Assembly: GCA_902530745.1 (NCBI GenBank)
Contig: CACABO010000004.1
Location: 84,769-148,768, forward strand
Direction: 5' to 3'
DNA: 64,000 bases
From: an uncultured Alphaproteobacteria bacterium
GTDB lineage: Bacteria > Pseudomonadota > Alphaproteobacteria > HIMB59
The notes below the pieces were generated by a model, which was not told the DNA's origin, ran no database searches, and was given only the letters and a program-made list of their open reading frames with translations. This document shows positions 9,906 through 16,537 of this stretch, piece by piece. The position numbers were made by a program, and so were the translations under genes. The first letter of the stretch is position 1. The number at the start of each line of letters is the position of its first letter.

Positions 9906-10070
9906 ATGTCAAAAAAACTTACATTAATTATACTTTCCTCATTTTTTTTAATCACTAGTTGCGCAACTGTAAGCGAAAAAGCTAATGACGCTTACGATAC
10001 TGTAGCGGGTGCCGTATCTAAAGGTTACAACAAAGTTAAAGATACAGTAACCGGCGACGACGACGATTAA
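9906..10070 (+). CDS. Small lipoprotein (54 residues, entericidin-like size)
   Basis: My translation gives a 54-residue protein with a lysine start (MSKKLTLII), a hydrophobic stretch and a lipobox LITSC, so it should be cut before the Cys near residue 19 and lipidated. The mature part is about 36 residues: a short amphipathic repeat (EKANDAYDTVAGAVSKGYNK, then VKDTVTG) and a tail of four Asp. The A-x-x-x-Y pattern resembles small envelope lipoproteins such as entericidins, but I cannot name it. A near-consensus promoter directly upstream suggests strong expression. Confidence 0.75.
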   Translation: MSKKLTLIILSSFFLITSCATVSEKANDAYDTVAGAVSKGYNKVKDTVTGDDDD

Positions 10071-10123
10071 GTTTAGCGCTTTACAAGGCGTGCCCTTTAG
10101 TTAGTTCAAATTAATTCAATTTA

Positions 10124-10849
10124 ATGAAATTTATATCTCTCCAACATATTTCAATTGAGGATCCGGGGACGTTTAAAGATTTTCTCATAGAAGATGGTCA
10201 TAATATAACAACTATCCAATTGGATGAGGGTGATAGTATTCCAAATAATTTAGATGAATTTGACGCTATGCTTTGTATGGGTGGTCCTATGGATACATTT
10301 ATGGAGGATCAATATCCATGGTTAGTAACTGAAAAAAAAGCAATAGGTGAATACGTTTTAAATCTTAAGAAACCGTTTTTAGGGTTTTGCTTAGGATGTC
10401 AGCTTTTAGGTGAGGTATTGGGAGGAAAGGTAGTTGAGTCTAAACCGCCTGAAATTGGCGTATTGGATATTAACATTGAAGAAGCTGCAAAAGCAGATCA
10501 TGTTTTTGATTTTCTTCCAAATAAAATTAAAGCATTACAATGGCATTCTTATGAAGTAGTAGGTTTGGAGACTAACTCTAAAGTGAGAGTTATAGGCACT
10601 TCACCCTCAACAAAATATCAAATTTTTGGTTATGATAAGTATGCCTATGGAATTCAATTTCATTTAGAAATTCGAAAAACTACTGTTGATGATTGGGCTC
10701 AAGTTCCTGAATATAAAAATGCTCTCGAAAAATCTCTAGGGGCTGATGCCTTACCTCAAATGAAAGATATGGTAGCTAAAGAAATTGATACTATGGTGAT
10801 GCAATGCAACCAAATGTATAAAAACTTCGTTAAAATAATTAATAATTAG
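10124..10849 (+). CDS. Class I glutamine amidotransferase-like protein
   Basis: A 241-residue GATase1 domain protein. The triad is in place: nucleophile C89 (FLGFCLGCQLLGE), H180 and E182 (YGIQFHLEI), plus the GGPMDTF oxyanion strand near 53. Such stand-alone proteins resemble the GMP synthase glutaminase domain and may hydrolyse gamma-glutamyl bonds, but the real substrate is not known. It lies 19 bases upstream of the metallo-hydrolase gene and may be co-transcribed with it. Confidence 0.85.
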   Translation: MKFISLQHISIEDPGTFKDFLIEDGHNITTIQLDEGDSIPNNLDEFDAMLCMGGPMDTFMEDQYPWLVTEKKAIGEYVLNLKKPFLGFCLGCQLLGEVLGGKVVESKPPEIGVLDINIEEAAKADHVFDFLPNKIKALQWHSYEVVGLETNSKVRVIGTSPSTKYQIFGYDKYAYGIQFHLEIRKTTVDDWAQVPEYKNALEKSLGADALPQMKDMVAKEIDTMVMQCNQMYKNFVKIINN

Positions 10850-10868
10850 TTTTTATTACATAAATTAG

Positions 10869-11906
10869 ATGCACAGAAGAGATTTTATAAAAAAGGTTAT
10901 ACTTTTCTCATTATCCTTTGTAATTTTTAAAACAAAGATTATGGCAAACACTCTCTTTAAACCTTTTAATCTAGTAGATGGGGTCTTTGTCAATAACTAC
11001 GTTTCACATAAAAGTAGTTTCAAAGATTTTTGGAAATGGAGGAGGGAGTCAAGTAAGCCGGAACCGATTGCATTTCCTGTGGTTGAAAATGACTCTGAAT
11101 ACTTAAAATCTAATAAATCTGAAAATACAATTACTTGGATTGGTCATTCAACTTTTTTACTACAAATTGATGGTATTAATATATTAACTGACCCCCATTT
11201 CACAAAAAGAGCATCACCTCTGAGTTTCATGGGGCCTTCAAGAACGACACCTCCTGGATTAGAAATAGAGGACCTACCATTTATTGACTTTGTTTTAATT
11301 TCTCATAATCACTATGATCATCTTGACTCAAAGACTATTCAACTTTTATTAAAAAAACAAAGTGTAAATCAACCAAGATTTTTTGTGCCACTCAAATTAA
11401 AAGAAATTATATCAAAATTAGGTGCGAGAAATGTTATAGAACATGAATGGTGGCAAATGACTCAGTTCAAAAACTTAGAAATTCATTCCGTCCCAGTACA
11501 ACATTGGAGTAAGAGAACATTTAACGATACCAATAAAACACTTTGGTGTGGTTGGGTTGTTAAAGCTAATAATTTTAAATATTTTTTCGTAGGCGATACT
11601 GGATATTCAAAAGATTTTACAGATATTCAAAAAAAGTTTGGGTCGTTTGACTTATCAACAATACCCATCGGGGCATATGCTCCAAGGTGGTTTATGAGAG
11701 ACTCGCATTGTAATGTTGAAGAGGCAATCCAAATTCACAAAGATGTTAAATCTAAAAAATCTATAGCTATGCATTGGGGAACATTTCAATTAACAGATGA
11801 ACCTATGGATGAGCCTATAAAATTACTCCAAGAACTAACTAAGCAATTAAAGATAAGCAAAGATGAGTTTTCTTATATGACTCACGGTCAAACAAGAAAA
11901 ATTTAG
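10869..11906 (+). CDS. Metallo-beta-lactamase-fold hydrolase, NAPE-PLD-like
   Basis: A 345-residue binuclear zinc hydrolase. The motif H146-x-H148-x-D150-H151 (SHNHYDHLD), a His in VPVQHWS, the Asp in FVGDTGYS and the His in AMHWGTF complete the metal site. The stretch WIGHSTFLLQI with LTDPHF and RTTPPG is that of the NAPE-phospholipase D-like (UlaG-type) branch. The N-terminus MHRRDFIKKV followed by a hydrophobic stretch resembles a Tat signal, so export of the folded protein is plausible. The 3' end overlaps the convergent small membrane gene by 4 bases. Confidence 0.85.
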   Translation: MHRRDFIKKVILFSLSFVIFKTKIMANTLFKPFNLVDGVFVNNYVSHKSSFKDFWKWRRESSKPEPIAFPVVENDSEYLKSNKSENTITWIGHSTFLLQIDGINILTDPHFTKRASPLSFMGPSRTTPPGLEIEDLPFIDFVLISHNHYDHLDSKTIQLLLKKQSVNQPRFFVPLKLKEIISKLGARNVIEHEWWQMTQFKNLEIHSVPVQHWSKRTFNDTNKTLWCGWVVKANNFKYFFVGDTGYSKDFTDIQKKFGSFDLSTIPIGAYAPRWFMRDSHCNVEEAIQIHKDVKSKKSIAMHWGTFQLTDEPMDEPIKLLQELTKQLKISKDEFSYMTHGQTRKI

Positions 11907-12079
11907 GTAAAATAATTATAGGCCTGATAAGACAGAGTTATTACAATTACTATTAATGCCCAAATACTTAAATTACTCAAAAACTGTTTAAGGGAAGAGT
12001 TTGTATCCAAAAAACGAGGTCCAACTAAAATCAGTAGACATACAAAATAAATAATAGGCATTATGATTTCTGCTGACAT
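11903..12079 (-). CDS. Small two-helix membrane protein coupled to the ion channel gene
   Basis: My translation from the ATG at 12079 gives 58 residues with two hydrophobic helices: about 4-20 (EIIMPIIYFVCLLILVG) and 38-53 (LSIWALIVIVITLSYQA), joined by a polar loop with PRFLDTN. Its ATG overlaps the stop of the ion channel gene as TAATG, which supports real, coupled translation. I do not recognise the family for certain; short N-terminal membrane segments of alphaproteobacterial proteins look similar. It could be an accessory subunit of the channel, but that rests only on gene order. Confidence 0.6.
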   Translation of the reverse strand: MSAEIIMPIIYFVCLLILVGPRFLDTNSSLKQFLSNLSIWALIVIVITLSYQAYNYFT

Positions 12080-12861
12080 TATTGATCTTTTTTTAGTTTA
12101 TCTAAACTAATCTCCTCAGAAAATTGTTCATTTAACTTTTCAGCATTATTTCTAGTTTTTATCACATCATCTTTTTTTTCGTTCTGATTTACAACTACAT
12201 CAACCAAAATTGCTATCAAAAGATTTAACATTGTAATGGCACAGACAATTATAAAACTAAAAAAATAAATCCATGCCCACCAATAAATTTCTTGAAGAGG
12301 CAACATTACCTGCTCCCAAGAAGATAATGTTAATACTTGAAATAAAGTAATCATTGAAACCCCCACATCAGACCATCTCTCGGGTATGTTATTTGAAAAG
12401 ACTATTGCTCCGATAGTTGCATAAATATACAGAATTATGAAAAGCAACAAACTTACATAAAACACTCTTTTTAAAGATCCAATCAAAGACTCAATGATTA
12501 ATTTTAGTTCAGGAATAATAGATATAACTCTCAAAACTCTAAACACTCTTAATAATCTCAAAAGAAGAAAACTGGAGTTGTTGGGAATTGGTATTAACGA
12601 GACAAAAACAATAAATGTGTCAAAAATATTCCAACCATTTTTAAAAAAATTTGATTTTCTAGGCTCGCCTATAAAACGAATTGAGATTTCTATTACAAAA
12701 AAAATAGTTATTAAATAATCAAGATATTTAATGAGCTCTCTTGAGAACTCTCCTAAATTGTAAGTATTTAAACCGATAGTAAATGCATTAAATATGATGA
12801 TAAATAAAACTGAGTATTGAAATAACTTGCTTTCTCGAATTTTAAAAAATGTTTGTTTCAT
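12079..12861 (-). CDS. Voltage-gated ion channel, BacNav type
   Basis: A 260-residue one-domain six-helix channel that would work as a tetramer in the inner membrane. S4 carries four arginines at three-residue steps (R102, R105, R108, R111 in LLRLLRVFRVLRV). S5, pore helix and S6 follow, with the family's MLNLLIAILVD in S6 and a polar C-terminal tail likely to form a coiled coil. The selectivity filter reads TLSSWEQ at 178-184, whereas classical sodium channels of this family have TLESW, so the key Glu is replaced by Ser and a Glu follows the Trp. Ion preference is therefore uncertain. Confidence 0.88.
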   Translation of the reverse strand: MKQTFFKIRESKLFQYSVLFIIIFNAFTIGLNTYNLGEFSRELIKYLDYLITIFFVIEISIRFIGEPRKSNFFKNGWNIFDTFIVFVSLIPIPNNSSFLLLRLLRVFRVLRVISIIPELKLIIESLIGSLKRVFYVSLLLFIILYIYATIGAIVFSNNIPERWSDVGVSMITLFQVLTLSSWEQVMLPLQEIYWWAWIYFFSFIIVCAITMLNLLIAILVDVVVNQNEKKDDVIKTRNNAEKLNEQFSEEISLDKLKKDQ

Positions 12862-12871
12862 TGTTTAAATT

Positions 12872-13225
12872 TCATTTTGAACAATTAAACCATGCTTGTA
12901 GGTTTTCTCTTGGATAATCCCAGACAATATTAATGTTTTCGTTTAGTGGAAGAAAAATAATTATTTGTATATCTTGGTCATATAAATAGATTAGTACATC
13001 ATCATTTTTTTGTATGAGGTTAAGCTCATCTGTATTACCATCAGAAAAGTTAATAGTAAGTTTATCTTTAGAACCTGATATTTTTAAAATATGGGGGCCT
13101 AAACTCTCGACATAATTACTCATATAAAAAAATTCATCATCTGCTGGTTCACAATTATATTTTTTCCCAAAAAATCCCCAACTAAAACTAGGGATTAATA
13201 ACAAAAGGGCTAAAAGGGTTTTCAT
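12872..13225 (-). CDS. Secreted protein of unknown function (117 residues), shared leader
   Basis: A small exported protein. The signal peptide MKTLLALLLLIPSFSWG is nearly the same as in three other genes of the window, also at the DNA level. The mature part of about 100 residues has two Cys (NCEPADDEFF near the start, WFNCSK at the end) that could form a disulfide, and an alternating beta-strand look. I do not recognise a family. It lies left of the first truncated tRNA-Arg and a right-arm-type repeat, so it may be cargo of an older insertion whose left end has been lost. Confidence 0.65.
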   Translation of the reverse strand: MKTLLALLLLIPSFSWGFFGKKYNCEPADDEFFYMSNYVESLGPHILKISGSKDKLTINFSDGNTDELNLIQKNDDVLIYLYDQDIQIIIFLPLNENINIVWDYPRENLQAWFNCSK

Positions 13226-13294
13226 TAATTAATGATAGCCAACATAGTCAATATTCTCAATATAGATTTCTTTTGTATGTGAAAAATAACTTTA

Positions 13295-13314
13295 CCCGGT
13301 ACTCAGCCGGTACT
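13295..13314 (+). repeat. 11-bp-period direct repeat, right-arm type (copy A)
   Basis: CCCGGTACT at 13295 and GCCGGTACT at 13306, one helical turn apart. The second unit begins 101 bases before the end of the shared tRNA segment at 13407. It has an extra G compared with the other copies (CCCGTA), so it is a diverged member. It lies about 70 bases upstream of the secreted gene that ends the locus on the left. Confidence 0.6.
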
Positions 13315-13368
13315 ACAGTTTCCAAATAATTTTATTATTTAAAAAAAGAGTATATAAATCAAGTTAAT

Positions 13369-13407
13369 GGTTCTGTGGTTAAACGGATATCACACTTGAC
13401 TACGGAT
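13369..13407 (+). pseudogene. Truncated tRNA-Arg(ACG), 5' 39 bases only (copy 1)
   Basis: These 39 bases match the 5' part of the intact tRNA-Arg at 16538 through the anticodon loop (ACGGAT), with one mismatch in the D arm (GGTTAAAC instead of GGTGAAAC). The upstream flank with the TATAAA box is also shared. The 3' half is missing and is replaced by the conserved left-end sequence starting ATCCTACG. I read it as the displaced 5' half left by insertion into the anticodon loop. It may still be transcribed. Confidence 0.85.
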
Positions 13408-13500
13408 ATCCTACGTCTTTTTAATCCATTTATTATCAATACTTTTCTGAGGGTTTTAACAACATTTTATCTATGTTCCCCGTAATGTGCCCGTAATAAA
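13408..13500 (+). repeat. Conserved mini-island left end (copy 1)
   Basis: About 93 bases that align without gaps to 14552-14644, at roughly 85 percent identity by eye. Shared blocks include CATTTATTATCAATAC and TTTAACAACATTTTATC. It ends in the left-arm direct repeat CCCGTAAT at 13479 and 13490 (period 11). The repeat begins 72 bases after the tRNA junction in both copies. Confidence 0.75.
13479..13497 (+). repeat. 11-bp-period direct repeat, left-arm type (island 1)
   Basis: CCCGTAAT at 13479-13486 and again at 13490-13497. The first unit starts 72 bases after the tRNA junction at 13407, the same distance as in island 2. Confidence 0.75.
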
Positions 13501-13529
13501 AATAAAATATTTTTTGAATTTAAACTTTT

Positions 13530-14432
13530 TTATTTTAAAAAATTTATTGGTAATTTAACAATAGAATGGTTATGAAATTTTTTATCATTTTTATCATACA
13601 TAAATAATTCATATTTTTCGATTGTTTGAGAAAATAATTTATTACATTCAGTCTTATCTAGTAACTTTTCACATTTAGACTCCGCACTCACACCATCAAA
13701 ATAAATGACTCGCTGTGGGACTATTTCGGTATTAAATACTTTTTTGTAACGTGAGATTGAAGAAGCGTATAATCCATACCTAAGGTTTAGCTCTTCGCCT
13801 TCAGATGTATTGCTAATTCCTTTGAAATCAACTTTTAAAATGCCATCTATCCATACTCTCATGAAGCCTTTATTTTCATCTGGGTGCCAATTAGTGTTAA
13901 AAATTATTTCTGTCCATTGTCCTAAAAGGTCATCATTGCTTTTTAAAACTATGTGAGAGTCCTCAAATGAAGTCCCGTTTCTGTTAAAAGTCAATCCTGC
14001 ATGAGTGTGTTGAAACATAACTAAAACTTTAGATGGATTATGTCTTTTCCATTGAATTAGTGACATTTTTGATGGAGCAATAGAGTTATAGTCTTTTGGA
14101 AGTAAAATATAGAACTTATACCACTTCTCCTCCTTCCACTTTTCGTGACTATAATATATTTCAGACCTCTCTCTATCAGTATCACAATCGCTTGATTTAG
14201 GCCCCTCTCCACATTCTCCGTTGTTTACTTCAAACATTATAGATTTGTCTCCAATTATTGAAATATCACTAACTGAAATAGGATTTTTTGCTTTTGGTGA
14301 ATTTAAAGAATGAAACTCCTCAGGTATTATAATTCCAAAACCATCCTGTTTTAAAACTTTTTTTATTTCATTAAAATTTGAACCAAGTACTAAACTGGGT
14401 AGAAAAATAAACAGAAGAAAGAATATTTTCAT
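13530..14432 (-). CDS. Secreted polysaccharide-lyase-like protein (heparin lyase I fold family)
   Basis: A 300-residue exported protein with signal peptide MKIFFLLFIFLPSLVLG. The mature part fits the jelly-roll lyase family that includes heparin lyase I (PF14099): NNGECGEGP, then RSEIYY, the SLIQWKRHN strand, GQWTEIIFNTNW and GFMRVWIDGILKVDFKG followed by RYGLYAS and VIYFDG. The block with ECG, DC and R-S-E is shared with the gene at 62127-63185. Whether it still cleaves a polysaccharide is not shown, since I cannot assign the catalytic residues with confidence. It is the sole cargo of mini-island 1 and starts 8 bases from the right-arm repeat. Confidence 0.75.
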   Translation of the reverse strand: MKIFFLLFIFLPSLVLGSNFNEIKKVLKQDGFGIIIPEEFHSLNSPKAKNPISVSDISIIGDKSIMFEVNNGECGEGPKSSDCDTDRERSEIYYSHEKWKEEKWYKFYILLPKDYNSIAPSKMSLIQWKRHNPSKVLVMFQHTHAGLTFNRNGTSFEDSHIVLKSNDDLLGQWTEIIFNTNWHPDENKGFMRVWIDGILKVDFKGISNTSEGEELNLRYGLYASSISRYKKVFNTEIVPQRVIYFDGVSAESKCEKLLDKTECNKLFSQTIEKYELFMYDKNDKKFHNHSIVKLPINFLK

Positions 14433-14439
14433 AGTTTTG

Positions 14440-14458
14440 CCCGTAATGAGTCCGTAAT
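14440..14458 (+). repeat. 11-bp-period direct repeat, right-arm type (island 1)
   Basis: CCCGTAAT at 14440-14447 and TCCGTAAT at 14451-14458. The second unit starts 100 bases before the tRNA junction at 14551. It also sits 8 bases upstream of the ATG of the lyase-like gene, where the minus strand reads ACGGGC and might help as a weak ribosome binding site. Confidence 0.75.
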
Positions 14459-14512
14459 GAACATTGTATAAAAGTTTATTATCTAAAAAAAGAGTATATA
14501 AATCAAGCTAAT

Positions 14513-14551
14513 GGTTCTGTGGTGAAACGGATATCACACTTGACTACGGAT
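14513..14551 (+). pseudogene. Truncated tRNA-Arg(ACG), 5' 39 bases only (copy 2)
   Basis: These 39 bases are identical to the 5' part of the intact tRNA-Arg at 16538, through ACGGAT in the anticodon loop. The shared upstream flank with GAGTATATAAATCAA is kept, so the promoter is likely intact. The 3' half is replaced by the left end of island 2. Having no mismatch, against one in copy 1, suggests the second insertion is the younger. Confidence 0.87.
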
Positions 14552-14644
14552 ATCCTATGTCTCTTTAATTCATTTATTATCAATACTAATCTGAGAGCTT
14601 TAACAACATTTTATCAATGATGCCCGTATAGAGCCCGTATGAAA
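14552..14644 (+). repeat. Conserved mini-island left end (copy 2)
   Basis: Ungapped match to 13408-13500 with scattered substitutions. It ends in the left-arm repeat with CCCGTAT at 14623 and 14634. From 14645 to 14728, A+T-rich sequence without a gene leads to the next start codon. Confidence 0.75.
14623..14640 (+). repeat. 11-bp-period direct repeat, left-arm type (island 2)
   Basis: CCCGTAT at 14623-14629 and 14634-14640. The first unit begins 72 bases after the junction at 14551, exactly as in island 1. The variable bases between the units differ from island 1 while period and core are kept. Confidence 0.75.
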
Positions 14645-14728
14645 AAATTGAATTTTAATTATCAACTACTCCACAGTTATTAAATTTCTGCTCTTAATTT
14701 TTTAGTTTTTGTTAAGTATGATTTAATT

Positions 14729-15343
14729 ATGAATCTGCAGGCTAACAAAAGACAAAATATTCCTTTGCTTGTTTATGATAAGGAAAGTGTCAATTCTCAA
14801 AGAAATATGAGCTCAATCGAATTTGTAAATTATTATAAAGAACCCTACTATCATGAGTGTGGTGGGTTAATTACTGAAATTTATATCAGAGCCTTCTGTA
14901 CAGGTGAAAAATACTTAGGTATGAACTATGACTCGAAACTTACCACTGAAGAAGAAGCTCAGGCACAGGCTCAATTAATGGACTTTCAAAACTGTGACTT
15001 TCATCTTATCAGAAGTAATTCTAAGGACGGATTTCAAAATGCTCTTTGCTCAGCTGATGAGGGAAATTTAAAACACAATGAAGATTTATATGTTTATTCT
15101 CATCTTCATAGTGATAAGTTTGATAATTGGCTTTCAATTATCCAAAATCGCAAAGAACACAGAATTAGCTTCAATATAAAATTTAATCAAGACTCTAGAG
15201 ACCTATTTCTTGGTAGTTTATTTATGAACGTAATCGGTGATTATGATGAAGAAAAAATTTATTTTCCTATTAATCAAATAAGTTTAAAGTTGTTAGAATA
15301 TGAGTTTTACCCTAAACCTGCATTATCTCACCCGACAGCTTAA
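14729..15343 (+). CDS. Hypothetical protein (204 residues), island cargo
   Basis: I do not recognise this protein. It is soluble-looking, without signal peptide or membrane helix, and has several Cys (HECGG, FCTG, NCDFH, LCSAD) and an Ala/Gln/Glu-rich stretch EEEAQAQAQLM near residue 75. The overlap of its end with the next start (44 bases) suggests the two are expressed together. It lies in mini-island 2 and reads rightward, away from the left arm. A role together with the downstream membrane protein is possible but only inferred from position. Confidence 0.6.
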   Translation: MNLQANKRQNIPLLVYDKESVNSQRNMSSIEFVNYYKEPYYHECGGLITEIYIRAFCTGEKYLGMNYDSKLTTEEEAQAQAQLMDFQNCDFHLIRSNSKDGFQNALCSADEGNLKHNEDLYVYSHLHSDKFDNWLSIIQNRKEHRISFNIKFNQDSRDLFLGSLFMNVIGDYDEEKIYFPINQISLKLLEYEFYPKPALSHPTA

Positions 15344-15638
15344 GTTTGCATTTCTATTTGTTATTTGGTCTTATTGTTTTTTAAGAATATCTCATAATAC
15401 TTTATCGACTGCTTGGGTTTCTTTAACAGAGGGGTTTTTTCATCCTGATGGATTAACTAAGTGGTGGTTTTATATCACAATGATGCCAGGATGGTGGATT
15501 ATCCACTTAGTCATTATTGCTTACATTCCACTTTTACTAAATCAAGACTTTCAAGCCCTATTACAAAAAAGAGAGTATAAGATAACTAATTATTCATTTT
15601 GGTTTTTATTAGCACCACTATTAATAATATTTTTCTGA
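15300..15638 (+). CDS. Hypothetical membrane protein (112 residues), island cargo
   Basis: An inner-membrane protein with three likely helices: about 14-30 (LKFAFLFVIWSYCFL), 55-80 (MPGWWIIHLVIIAYIPLLL) and 97-112 (YSFWFLLAPLLIIFF). The ATG at 15300 lies inside the end of the preceding gene in another frame, so the first residues are uncertain. A later start is possible, but no better one is seen. It ends one base before the stop of the convergent secreted gene. No family is recognised. Confidence 0.5.
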   Translation: MSFTLNLHYLTRQLKFAFLFVIWSYCFLRISHNTLSTAWVSLTEGFFHPDGLTKWWFYITMMPGWWIIHLVIIAYIPLLLNQDFQALLQKREYKITNYSFWFLLAPLLIIFF

Positions 15639-16457
15639 TTATTTAGTATATAACCCAGTATTCCAATCGTAATTATAATCTTCATACTCAACTATAGATG
15701 GATTAAAATCACCAGCATTACCGTGACACAAAATATATTTTTGTTGAAATGTGTTTTTAGCTAAAACATTAATGTCTATCTGCATAGGTTTATACTCTTC
15801 ATATACAATGTCTTTCCAAACTGTTCCTTCATTTGTGAAATATTCATTTATAAATGTCCTATACTGCATAGTTTCAGTATATGGAATATCAGTAGTCATT
15901 TTAAAATCGTTACTGTCAGTATCATAAAATCCAGATGGAGGGAAAAAACCAAGCTGAGATTGAACACTACTTCTTAGTATTCTACATATGGTTTTACTAT
16001 CAAAGCTCTCTAAAAATCCAACGGAGTTAAAGTCTTCAAAAAAATTTGATTGTGAGATTTTTTTTTTCTTAATTGCATCATCGAAGTCAAAAGAAGAGAG
16101 TGTATAATCAACACTAAATACAATCAGCAGCCTATCTTTTTCATTATGAATTGATGCATATAATTCATCGAAATCCCAAACTCTAAATGATTTTTCTACA
16201 GCGGATTGTACATCTAAAGCCTCGCCAGGCATTTTATTATCTAAATCAAAGTTCATTTTAAAATGATTTATGGAATAAATATTCATTTTTGATTTAGAGC
16301 GTTTTATTATCTCATCTATGTTAGAGTCTAATTGATAGTTAATTTTGAATATACCAAAAGTAAGTAAATTAGTGTTTGTACCCTCTATAAAATCTTTTAG
16401 GTCTGAAGTCCAACTCAGACTAGGAATTAATAACAATAGGACTAAAAGTTTTTTCAT
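15639..16457 (-). CDS. Secreted protein of unknown function (272 residues), shared leader
   Basis: An exported protein with signal peptide MKKLLVLLLLIPSLSWTS, nearly the same as those at 12872-13225 and 61198-63185. The mature part of about 250 residues is acidic and aromatic-rich with three Cys (KTICRIL, ILCHGN among them). I see no motif that names a family. The start is preceded by the right-arm repeat, and the minus strand reads ACGGGGAAACT before ATG, a plausible ribosome binding site. It is cargo of mini-island 2. Confidence 0.65.
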   Translation of the reverse strand: MKKLLVLLLLIPSLSWTSDLKDFIEGTNTNLLTFGIFKINYQLDSNIDEIIKRSKSKMNIYSINHFKMNFDLDNKMPGEALDVQSAVEKSFRVWDFDELYASIHNEKDRLLIVFSVDYTLSSFDFDDAIKKKKISQSNFFEDFNSVGFLESFDSKTICRILRSSVQSQLGFFPPSGFYDTDSNDFKMTTDIPYTETMQYRTFINEYFTNEGTVWKDIVYEEYKPMQIDINVLAKNTFQQKYILCHGNAGDFNPSIVEYEDYNYDWNTGLYTK

Positions 16458-16463
16458 AGTTTC

Positions 16464-16481
16464 CCCGTATACATCCCGTAT
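16464..16481 (+). repeat. 11-bp-period direct repeat, right-arm type (island 2)
   Basis: CCCGTAT at 16464-16470 and 16475-16481. The second unit starts 101 bases before the end of the shared tRNA segment at 16576, matching the other right arms. Confidence 0.75.
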
Positions 16482-16537
16482 AGGATTATCAGTATGATTT
16501 TATTATTTATAAAAAGAGTATATAAATCAACTATTAA

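Larger units (their letters stand above)
13408..14551 (+). mobile_element. Putative non-autonomous tRNA-Arg mini-island 1
   Basis: The segment runs from the junction after the first truncated tRNA to the end of the second 39-base tRNA segment. It carries a conserved left end (13408-13500), one secreted lyase-like gene on the minus strand, a right-arm repeat, the tRNA promoter and a new tRNA 5' half. Repeats lie 72 bases to the right of the left junction and about 100 bases to the left of the right junction. There is no recombinase gene inside. Insertion by a recombinase acting in trans fits, but tandem duplication by homologous recombination is the alternative. Confidence 0.6.

Noticed and set aside
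12872..13225. Treating the leftmost secreted gene as a third complete mini-island
   Set aside because: A right-arm-type repeat and tRNA half lie to its right, but no left end or second tRNA half is seen on its left, so a complete unit is not supported.
14729..15638. The two rightward island 2 genes as one gene broken by a frameshift
   Set aside because: The first ends in a soluble-type sequence and the second begins as a membrane protein; neither looks like a piece of the other, so overlapping genes are more likely.
13295..16481. The CCCGTA repeats as a CRISPR array or as promoters' operators
   Set aside because: They are pairs of heptamers, not repeat-spacer arrays, and their distance is constant to the tRNA and not to the start codons.
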